Origin: Phoronis australis
Lineage: Eukaryota > Phoronida > Phoronidae
NCBI GenBank assembly: GCA_002633005.1
Contig: NMRA01000060.1
Span: 113,740-163,425, forward strand
Length of the DNA stretch: 49,686 nucleotides
Direction of reading: 5' to 3'
Part shown: piece by piece, positions 27,601 to 39,600 of the stretch
Layout: every line of letters starts with the position of its first letter
How positions within the stretch are numbered: position 1 is the stretch's first letter
Made by a program: the position numbers and the translations under genes
Notes under the pieces: generated by a model
Databases searched by the model: none
Seen by the model: the letters and a program-made list of their open reading frames with translations, nothing else
Told to the model about the DNA's origin: nothing

Positions 27601-30600
27601 CGTGTATGTCAAATTTCATTAAAAAGCAGCAGCAAAATTAGAAGAAACAGACAAAGTTAAAACAGAAACTGTCCCTTGGGGACCTAGCGATAATCAAGTC
27701 CATCCAAATGGTCGCGGGCGGCCACTGTAACATTTATAGAATAACTTTTGTAAAAGTTGATAAATCTGCTGCAAAGAACTCAAGGGGTACATTCGTGTTC
27801 GCACAAAATACAAAAACCATCACTAAAGGATGCCATAGCTTGTCGGAAAATCAACTGCAAGCATGGTCTTTTCATCGGAAAAATAAGTACAATGATTCAT
27901 AATCATCCTTTGAGCAGTTTGGCTAATAAAGAGGTGGACGTCAAAAAACAACTCGAAAAAATAAAACGCCTTCAGGCTATTTGGTGGCTCAGAGAATGTT
28001 GAATCCGCTCGAGAATGTCGCGCAGTTGCTACCTATTAAACAGAAACCTATTTGCCACATTTCACAAAAATCCATCTTTGAACTTCACACGTGAAAAATA
28101 AAATTAGCACTAGTAGCACAGCTTTAGTCAGATTTGGTGTAAAAATCGACGTCATCCGTTATCATCTCCATAGAAAACCAGTTGCTCAATTTCACAAAAA
28201 TTCCCAAAGGGTTAAGGAGATACAGCCGTAGACGAAAAAAGGAAACAAAATTACAACTACGGGACTCTAGTACACCAAAACGCCTTCCGAAAATTAGCGT
28301 CAGTCACGTTCTTCTCATTACGAACACACCTACCAATTTCCATAATGATTTTTGAGCGGTTCGGCAGATAGAGAGGCGGACGTCAAAAGCATACTAATAA
28401 ATTTGTCTGCATCAAGAAAGTGTCGTGGTCTCCGTTGCAGAGAATTGTTAAATCCCATGAAAACCCAAGGAACTGCTCTAAGATACAGAGGTAAACGTAA
28501 ACAACTAAAATTGCCATTGTTAGGCATGGCAGTAGTTGTCTCCGTCCGAAACTTGTGTTCTGTCGACTGCTCCATGTAAGAACACATCTGCCAAAGCTTA
28601 TTACGGTCATACAAGGAGTTTAGGAGATGAAGTAGCGACACAGGACGACAAACGTCGGGGCGCAGCGCTGAGACAGAGATAAAAAGAACACGCACCCCTA
28701 CATAAACAAGTGGGCACATCAAAATGAACCAGTCTAGGAGCGCGTGTACTTACAGGTAATGATGTTGATGTAGCGATTCTTTTGTTTATTATCTAAATGC
28801 GAGGCTACCTCGTGATCAAAGAGCAAACCAGACGGCAACACCTGATAGAAAAGACATGAAGGTCATACCAGTCAACTTCCTACTAATGAATATAGTAGCA
28901 GAATACATGGAACACAAGCTTTTGTAATAAGAGTAGACTTGAAGAGGAGATAAATTGAGTTAATTTAGAATTTTAAATGCATGTAACTTATATTCCTTTG
29001 AGTTTATTACAATATATAGTGTATTATAAATCACATTGATATTGTATCAAACGTGTCCCTATGTTTCGAATAGACCAGACAAGGATTATCGAAAATAAAT
29101 ATTTTACTACTGTCTGCGTCTGTGCACTTTTCTCTAGATATCGCATCCCAAAGGCGCAGACGGTTTTATGTACATCAAGCCGTAATTTAGCAGGACCAAT
29201 GATGATTATGTAAGAAAGAAATGCATGTGGTGATGTACAAACAGATGCAGGTATTCCGTAAGTGACGAATTACATCTTATCCAATTACTTTAAGAGAGCT
29301 CTCCAATGTGTATCATCTTGTTTACCTTGTATTCGTCCATAAGTTTTCCTGCTCTAAGTCCTGAAGTTACAAAACTCGGCAGATCGTCCAACTGCACGCG
29401 ATTGTTCACATTAGTGTACTCTGCATAACACAGCGACTGACGCTGGTCGTACGACACCGCAACAGAGCAACGTTCTATTTCAGTGTTGGCCTCCATATCT
29501 TGATCGCTCTCTTCTTCGCGTCTGTTTGGAATATCAGTTTTCCTTTCTGACATAGCTACATCGAAGAACATAATTGTGAACGTCATCAGTTTGCTCATAT
29601 ATTTAAAACTTTGTTTCATCGGTGTTCAACTGCCAAAGAATGAAATTGATTTAAGCCATTTAAGCACATAAAATCTTTTTTCTAATATTCTTTACAGTAA
29701 TTCAATTTCTAATAAGTTTCAGCAAGAACGTTAAAATTGTCGCCGGTGGTGTAGCTCAGTGGTGAGAGCACTACACCAGCAATCTAGAGTCCGGTGGTTC
29801 GATTCCCAGTTGGGGAACCTGATTTTTCTGTGTCTATATATTAACTTTGAGTCGCTTGCTCACTGGGTAACAGTCAAAGTCGGATGGGCGTACATGTAGT
29901 AATGTTTTTAAACCCCAAAGAGCGACTGATGTTCTTGCTACTGATGTCGCTCTTCAAGTGCCCATTCCCAAGGTCGAAGGAGGTAGTCATTGAATCGCCT
30001 CGTTGATCTTTGCGACATATCACAGCTAATTAATGGGAACCCCAAAGTCACATGCTAAACACCCGTGAATCAATGGACCTTCCCAAAGAATGTTGTGCAC
30101 ACAGAGCTATCACATCAATGTCCCATGTACTCAATATATTCAGACACCAAAGAGGGTTCATATTTATTAACACCATCTAGTGCATCGTCCATTACGGTAG
30201 GCCGACATGAGCATCCGCTAAAGTTTTAACATTGATGTCCTACCACGGTCTTATTCAATTTAAAACTAAATTGAAATTACAATGTTCGCAGCAATTGGAA
30301 AACCAGACTTAAGTCCAAGAATAAGTAAAAGTGCATACTTTTAAATGTTGTTGGATATATTTCCGAATTCTACACACGGGTATACACTGTATAGTGTCAT
30401 TAAATTCAAACCAGAACTTACCAAAGAGTACTTCGTCAGGACTTTGTTGCCTTTCTCTCTGTAGTCTTCTAATTATGAAACACAAATTGTGAAATGCACT
30501 CAAGCCTTACATTGGATTTTAGAATATTTCGAACTTTTTAAAAGCTTTCAACGTAGTTTCTCAGAAATGGCTTTTCAGAGTCAAATGAAACTTTCAGAAA

Positions 30601-33600
30601 CTTTCATTTATGAGGTGTTTCCAAACCCCAGTTATGAATAGTTTTAAGATTTCCACTGTTTCATGACTCATTGGGTATATTATCACACCAGCAGTATAAA
30701 ACCATTTATATCATAAAAGTGGTAAGTTTATTAATACCGCTGTATTTCTACGAATGCACACTTTTCCATTACCCTAACAAAACTGGTCACGTGACCAGAT
30801 AATGGAATAGCGGTATCAAGAAAAGATCACTTCTGTAACCATTTTACTTTCAGAATAATAACACTCCTCAGCTCTGTAAACATCTGATTAAAGCACAGGT
30901 TTGTCCACAAGTTCCAAAGTAACGTGTCGCTATATCTGACTTAATCAACCAAAATGCATTTCGAAGTCGCTAAAACATTTTGCAGACTAAATGTTTTCCC
31001 CTATGAGTATAGTATTCTAAAATGTACCTGTAAAACAAAAAGCCAACTAATGTGCCGATCAACACAATGGAGGCGGTCACACCGGCAGCAGCTCCAATGG
31101 TCGCAGCACATTCTGCTTTGACTATTTCTTTTACTTCTTTTTCTCGTCGAAAATTTCTCACTGAAAAATATCCGTAGCAACTATACAACTGTGATCAAGG
31201 ATAATTGAGCACTACATAAACGTGGGGAACACATACGTGCAAACACTTTAAAAAGTAAGTATGTTTTAGTGGTTTCATTCAAATGTTGTTTGTGATGCAA
31301 AACAGCATAATTGCTCACGTCTCAAACACGGGCAAACCTGGAGCGTTGACACAACCCAACCTTCCATTAGAAACAATACGTTTGTAGGGGCCACTAGATC
31401 CTGCAGTAGTCGAATCCGCCAGAAAAATCCAATGATGCTGGCGTATTTTCATGTGTGTAAAATTGCATTGAAAACCGACAATTCATTTGACATCATCAAA
31501 AAGCACTCTTCCCTCAAACAACACTTGAAAAGCCCCATGTAGAGTACAAATGGCCAGTAGGAGTCGAAAATCAAATGCTACTGCTGTATGGTCATTACAT
31601 ATCTCCAAGTAAAGTTGCATTGTATTCCGTCAATCGATTCCCTAAATACCATTCGAAAGCACTCTTCCCTCCAAAACAGCATTTGAAAAGCCAAAAGCCC
31701 CTTGTAACGGTGCTGCAGTGGCCGATTCATTAATACCGTCAATCGGATCTCTAGACATCACCCGGAAACGCACTTGCCCAAAGTGTACATCAGGAGGTAC
31801 TGGAGCGGTCGAATCCACAAGAAAATCAAATTTTGCCGACGCATTGACATCATATACAGTACCTATATGTCACGTGTTATTGAACTTCGTCTGTTGGTTC
31901 CCAAGATATCACTCGGGAAAACTCTTACAGAAAATGGTGTATATGTTTTCACACCGTAGGCCTCTGTGTCAAGTTTCATGGCAACCCACAGTTCCCCCAA
32001 AACAACACTGAAATCCCCTTATCGGGAATAAAATTTCCATCAACAGTTGCTGCAGTGATCGAATCCCACCAAAAAATTATTGGTACCAGTGCATTAATAT
32101 CACATATTGTGTCAAGCTTCATTGGCAACCGTCTGTTCGCAGTCTTGATATCATATGAAAACCCTATACCCTAAAAATACTGAAAAACCACGCCCCTGGC
32201 TACACAGAGCGCGGCATACTGAAATGAGGCAATAACCACTGTAGTGATGCCCTAGACCACTGCGCCAGTTACTATCAAAATCCGACCAGGGGCTTTGAGA
32301 TATCGAACTGACACCAGGGCTAGGTGACGTCAATTTGCCACCACATAACAAAAATTAACCCGAGCCGAGAAAAAAATGCTACGTAAACTGTTTTTGCTCA
32401 TCTCTTGGCAACTAATAGCGTTTCAAACCTTATTCACCCTTAAATATTTATGTAAATATTAAATCGGCAAAGAAATATAGATCACAAATATTTTACATGT
32501 AGGTCTGGTCTGCACGCCACATGAACTAATGATCCTAAGTCCGAAAAGATTTCTGCCCCCGACCGGGACTCGAACCCAGGACACGCTGCCAACCGTGCAG
32601 ACGTTCTAGCCATTGAGCCGTAGGGACCACCTGCTAAACACAGAAATCCAGACTTAGAAGTGGGCATCCCGCTGATGAAATCATGAGTATAAATATACGT
32701 GTAAATCTTAAGCTGGCGTGTAAATAGAGACCACTGGCATTTTTAAGTCTGGTGCACATATAGCAGAGGCACCTGGGTTCAAGTCTTGGTAGGGTACAGA
32801 CATCTTTTCGGACATGTGTTCATTAGATGATATGATGCGACCAATAGGTAGCGCGCAGACTTGACTTAAAAATGTTTGTGATCTATATTTCTAGGCCGAT
32901 TTAAGATTTGCACACATATTTACATTCATGATTTCATGACCGGAATGACCACTGCTCAGCATAGTTGGATTTTTGTGTTTTACCGGTGGTCCCGATGGCT
33001 CAATGGCAAGAGCTTCTGCACGCGGACTGCAGGTCTTGGGCTTGAGTCCTGGTCGGGTGCAGATATGTTTTCGGATTTATACTCATTAGGTCATGGGATA
33101 TGTCCAATAAGTGTCGTGCGTACCAGGCTTAAAAATGTTTGTGAACCTATTTACCCTTGCTTGCGTGCTCGTAACGGTAAATGGTCTGAATCGAAAGTTG
33201 TCTTCGTGATGTCACTGCACAAAAAGGCACTACAGGAAAGAGCTGGAAACATAGCATTTCATAAACGCCGATCCTTTACTCTGTAGTTCCACCTCCGAAC
33301 GTGGCATTAGAACTGACAAATATCCTTAATGGACGAGCAATGTATATGTAAAGAGAAAATACCTTCGGTATATGCGTCTCTCGACTTTCCATCCACTGTT
33401 GCGTACTGGCAACGTGTTTTGTTTTCCTGAGGTAAATATTAAGAAAAATCATCGAAAATGACTTGTTCCAAGTAGAATTTGATGCATTACAACCACCAAC
33501 TTAGACTGTTTTGGTACATGTATGGATGTTGCGAATAAACAACTTCTTTACAACAAACGTTAAACTACCTCGTTGAACACGACATCGCTAGTATCATACA

Positions 33601-36600
33601 TGTATGATGCAAGATCAAAGATTGCGAATGAAGACTTTCTGCATGAGAGCCTATAGACTCTACATAGAAATGGTGATGAAAGTTAACGTTACCCCGTCGT
33701 TCGAAGCTGAATAGCCGTACTGGAACCTGTAGAAACTACCTTCCTCGAGTGGTCCATTGAAATATCCACCATATATTTTGTTGTCGCCAATTACAAAATC
33801 CGTTATCCATTCCACGTCAATAGAACTGAGACGAGCAGTAATATAGAATAATTGTCCGAGCTTCTTCGCATTTTTGAAGTCTAGAATTTTAGAATCGTCA
33901 ACAACAGGGTCATTTCTTTTTGTCCTTGAGTCCGATTTCTTTTCCACGATGATTGTGTAATAACTAGAACGACAAATGTGTTACTACTCAAATAATAATT
34001 AAAGGTGGGGAGTGCTTGATACAGAGCAATAATGTAACTGGTACTTGAAACTGACAACTAAAATGTGTTAGTTATCATCGAGCATAGGTTCATTATTACG
34101 GAAAGTAACCAATGTTCAGTGGATTGGTAAATTGTCTTTGACTGTGTAAAATCCCATAAGAAATCTACACAAGTCATTTGGTTACAAGCAACCAATTAAA
34201 GTGGCTACAAATTCAGCTTCCATCACAATCAAAGTTTTGATCGACACCACTAGGAGTTATGAAATTGTTCCGTTGTCAAAGTAGTGGTGATTTCAGGGCT
34301 GGACTGACAGTTGCCGTTTGAGACACATCTATACACGTTTACGTGGCATTTTATCCGCCAAGCACGGTTTTAGTTATGAGACAATGAACTGCCAGTTCAT
34401 TGCAAACTCCGAAGTTACTTTTCACTTAAGTACTAGGAAACAAGCTGAGACCAATTTCACCGCGGTAAGTGTTCTATGTTAAAAATTCACGTAATTGGAA
34501 ACGCTGGTTTATGACCGCATTGATGTCTTTATGTAATATTTGCAACAACCTCTAATCAATTTTTAAATTGGGTTGAAACATCTGTTCTAAATAAATTTGA
34601 AAACGCTACTCATCAAGTCTTTGTTTTCCAAATAAAGCTTAGTGCAAAGTGTGTTGAGTTACTGACTTGACGGTAGTAGCTGGTCCAGTGTTCTAAATGA
34701 ATCACCTGTGAATTTATAGATTAATTGAAAGTGTACGAGTAAAAATGTACGCAAAAACGAGATTGTGAATATATATGTACGGACAATAGCTAACTATCAC
34801 ACAGCTGCTTGAAGCAGAATAAAGCCAACACAAGCAGTACCTGACAAACTGTTGAGGAATGGGAGCTGGTCGAAGTGACATCGTAACAGTAGTCTCCGTC
34901 ATCTTTTGAGTGCTCACGTCAATGCCAGGGGCATCTTGGAGCTCTGGATTGTTGCAAAAATGTTTTGGAAAACATATATTTGATAATGAAGAATATCCGG
35001 CATAGGCAGAAATAGTCGGCAGGTGGCGCTTATCTAGATTTGAATTGACTGTTTTAAATACTAGTGATTTTTGCAGTTTCCAAATAGCGTTCGTAAATGT
35101 TTCATTTTCAGACCCTAAACAGCATGAAGTTATTTTATGTGTAAAATTCCATAGTTATTGGTCAAGGATATTTGCGCCATGAAATGTAAGAATTTCATTT
35201 GATAGAAAAAACACTCGTTTTAATCCACGATAGTTTGATTTATTTCAGCCAGTGTTTTATTGTCTTGGAGTCATCGCTAAAGCTCCACACAAAAGGAGCA
35301 AGACCAAAGATTGTGATGCCGACGGGTTCTGTCTACTAACTTAGGTACATATATGAATGGCAAGTTCTTAAAGAGATCGTGGAGGAAGGAAATAAAAGCA
35401 TGCATTTACTTGCTGGCAAGTTTACAGGTTTTGCCAGTGCAACAGCAAAAGATCGCCTTTGAGAAGGGCGAGCCAGTAGTTTAAAGAAGTGGCGGCATGG
35501 TAACGTGTTTTAATAGTAATGTAATAGTAATAAAAATGATAATGGGTAGCCATATTCGTGCCATGTCAGCCCGGAGGGCATTCCTATAGAAGGGCTAATA
35601 CGAAAAGTAACACCAAAAGGTTTTTTTACAGCAAAATACCACTGGATCGACAGCAGAAAGAATGATTCTCACAGCTTTCCGTTTCCCCATTAAGCCATTA
35701 GTGACATACAGTAGTTGTTTTGCATGAGGCTATAATCATGTTGTTACCCTGATATCGATATTTGTCCTTCTATGTAACTAATAATTGTTACGACTCGCGA
35801 GCCTCAGTTTTGACAACAAACGCCGAAGTTGCCTAACGCTAATAATGATACCAAAGCAACACCTGGGCATTTCAAAATTTCTTTCTGCTAGAGCCCTAAC
35901 TTGAAAAGATCTCTACCAGCTTCATCTCTTTCCAAATTGGAATATTCTTGGTAACAGAAATCAAGGCCTATCATACGAGACCGATTTTATAACAATAAAA
36001 GGCCTAATTCTATTTTTGTTTTTAGCCAGCAAAACTAGTAGTTATGCAGGTTTAAGCGGAAAGAGTATCTTTAAAATCAACTCATTAAAATCAGACACTG
36101 AATTCTGTGCTGGCGTGATATCTGTTCTTTCCTCATATACATGTAATTTCATCTGGACTGTTGACACACTGTAGTCCTTAAAACAAGTGCCGTCATTGAT
36201 GTATAGTTGCTGTGATCTTTCTGATAGTTCTACTGACTGTTGGTCAAGATTGAAGATGGCCTTGATTGCGTGTCCTGATGATGACATATGAGACATCGAA
36301 ACATGTTGAAGTTGAAAAATCTCGTTGTTTTTATTAATATTGTCCCTTACTTTTCTTCGTTGACACCATAAGCATTGTATCTGGTTTCAGGACAGATAAG
36401 ATCAAATTTGATTTTCCAAACGCTAAAAGCTGAGTCATTAATTTTAATTGCGTAAAATGTTGAAAAATTTACAGTGCAACTGCCATTTGAATTATTTGAT
36501 TAAGTGATATATTATCACAACATGGCTCAGAAATGTGGGGTTTTAAGGAGTACGATTGAAAAGGTTCACTTGCTTAAAATTATTCTTGAAGTAGGAACAG

Positions 36601-39600
36601 ACAGCTTTATTATTACAGTTTTGCCAGAGTGGTACCCAGATATTTTTTGGCAAGGATGCCGCTGAAATATTAGTTTACCCTTATAACATTTACTTTCTGT
36701 ACAAAATGTCTGCAGAACATATCATTCGCAATATTATAATATACATAGTTACGTGATCTACATCTCCTCTTCCTTAACCAGCTGTCAACAGTACAACATA
36801 TGTACGCAACAATTTCTAAAGTGTTCTCGGCAAATTTTTAGGGTCCTCGAGAGTGTCTGAGTTATTATCTTTGTCCAACTGAGGCTGCCAGAACCAAATC
36901 TCTGAATTTTTTTTGTTTCGCGTTTTTTTTTCCAACGACGACTCCCCTTAAGTACCAAGGGCCCCAGGGTCGTGGGCCCTTCTTTCAACACCCTCTAGAT
37001 GACTCAAACCATACATTCACCTTAGCTTACAACGTGTTATTTAGTGATGATATCGAGATCTTGATATAATTAAAAAGGAAACGTGCTATCCAATCTTTTG
37101 GCTACCGTAGGATTCTCTATTAACTACCAAAACACATTTGTAATTTGTAACCAGACTAGACATTGTCCATACACTCATTTGATTCTAATTTAGCGCAATG
37201 GTGCAGAATGCTCTTCATCACGATTTGTTAACTCGTTTCGTGAGGCATGAACAGTACCTGGTAGACTGGTCCAAAAGTCACGTGACACCGGAGGCCCATA
37301 ACCAGCTGAGTTGCTAGCAGAAACGTTGACTTGGTACAAACTTCCTGGTGCCAAATGTTTAATGCTGAAATCCCGCGAGGATATGACATGATTTACGTGA
37401 GAATTCACGACTCCAAGGAGTTTCTTCGATGATTTGTTGTAGGTCTTCAGTAGCATCCACGTAATCTGAAAATTGTGCAAAGATAAGTATTTCATTTTTG
37501 TACTTTCAGAAATATAAGTTGTCGCATTTTAAAACTTCGACACAGAATTTGAGTTTAATATTTGTAAAAAATTCGAAAATCATTGAAAATTACACGCTGA
37601 GTTGATATCTTGAAAATAATGTTACTGTAACTGGCGATTTTTCACTTAATCAACTTTTTTGGAAACTCTGCAATGCGGACTGCACTAATTTCAACAGGTT
37701 AACCCTTAAATATTTTTCATTTTCGTATTTCAGTCTAAGAAATCCACAGCTGAAAAATGAGAAATGTCGAAACGACAAAAATTGAAATAAAACAAAATAA
37801 TATACATGTACAAACAAAAAACATTCCGACAAGAATGGGATATAACAATGGTTACCATGTATTGTGTTATTTGTCCGTTTTGCATCCTCGGTTGGTTCCA
37901 CGACAAGAGTAGATTGTGTCGGTCTTTGATGACAGTAAGTGTCGATGGCGGACCAGGGACTGCACAGGAAAAAGTCGTTTACAGATACATGGAATGCAAA
38001 ATAAACGAACGGAAATACATTCACATTGACAGACGAGTCCTTATATTTAATTCGTTGATACTATATACGCAATTGGTTAAGTTAATACTCTATGCAGTTA
38101 TCCATCAATAGCTGACAACGGTCTTAATTCTTTCTGGAATTATTAGTCGTTCTCAAGGCTGCTTCTGAAAAGATGACCAGGCCGTTCTCACAAAAGAGGA
38201 ACCTTCTTGAGAACATCCGCTTATATAAGAACCAAAGGATGGGGTTTTGGACCCGCAGCTTTCGAGACAGTGGGGCAATTTGCATGAACGTGAGGGAATT
38301 GTTATGCAAAGAGCCATTAGGATGAATATCTCAGGACGCCGTAACCGGTGACAACTGTGAAAATTCCCCGTATGATTCGCACAGTTCTGAAACAAATCAC
38401 AGACTATATAGAATCCATCCTGTATTTGTGGCTGGATGAAGCGTTGATACCTTGTTTGCTGCATGTCTACATGTATGTGGAGGCACTGAGATTTTGGAAT
38501 TGCAGCTTTACTTGGCTGTCGCAAGTCGCCATAACATTGGGGCATTATTGAAACAATCCCTTTAGTCTGACTCACCTGTTTTAATTCACATTTTCACTTA
38601 AAAGCTCTAGACTTTTAACTCTTTGTGAGGTAACCCGTGAGAGTGTCCTAAAATCCTACGTAGTAGATGTGGCATATCATAAAACCTGACACAAGAGAGC
38701 ACTTGCTCAGTGTTTGAGGGTAAGTATGTACAAAATATCCAGATACATGTAAAAACAATATAAAGGTTTATGTGAAGCCTTGAACGGTTAGAGCTAGTTC
38801 TATTGCATGTTGAACAGTGGACACCTCCTTATCTTAGCTATATTGTAGAACTAAATAAAGGCAAAAAGTGTTGTCGTAATATCAATTATTCATTTAAAGA
38901 TGTTACGCACCGTGTTTCTTCAGGCCAATGAAGATGACAGGGTGAATTGCCCCTAGACATGTCCTTTTCTTGGGACAAAATATCTCTATCGATTATATAA
39001 TGATGATTGACCCAAATTTAAGGTAGTTGCAACATAAATTATTACACAGAATTTTGACAACACTTTTTCTGTAAAAGCTATAAATGTACAAGAGGTTTTT
39101 TGTTCGTTTTTCAAAAATACACCAGAGTCTTTACATCACCTTATTGGTAATGTCCCATTGTAAAACATTTTTGAACACACTTTACTAATTCTTTTATGAA
39201 TTGCAGCTGCCAAATGAGGGAGGTATATCTTACAAAGTAAAAGTTTTGGGTTTTCTCAAGACTGGAAAAGAATATTTGTTGAACCTGTCAGGACTACGTT
39301 TTCTCCAAATTTTCTATATGTAAGCTTTTTATTTAATGTTGGGAACAGCTCTTTGTTGGGAGAGATATCGCTTTCAAAAATCAAAAGGAGATGTTTTTAG
39401 CAGATTGGAACCCAATCCCTGAGTTCTATAACGTATACAAGGTAAGTTTTTCTAGTCATATATACTTTAAATTTGGTGTGCCTGTAGAAAGTGAGTGATA
39501 ATGTGAATGAGTTTTTTATGTTATTGTATTTTTTAGCCTATTTCTTAACAAAACTGGTAAAAATATGTCCATGATGTTTGCCTGATGTACACATGACAAA

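Noticed and set aside
27757-28002. 81-codon plus-strand ORF
   Set aside because: Falls within the degenerate tandem array and reflects repeat units.
29745-29818. Functional tRNA-Ala
   Set aside because: The acceptor stem does not pair and the T stem is poor; the downstream tail fits a SINE better.
38153-38575. 140-codon ORF on the minus strand
   Set aside because: No recognisable domain, no splice-phase fit with the RPTP exons on either side, and composition like the surrounding intron.
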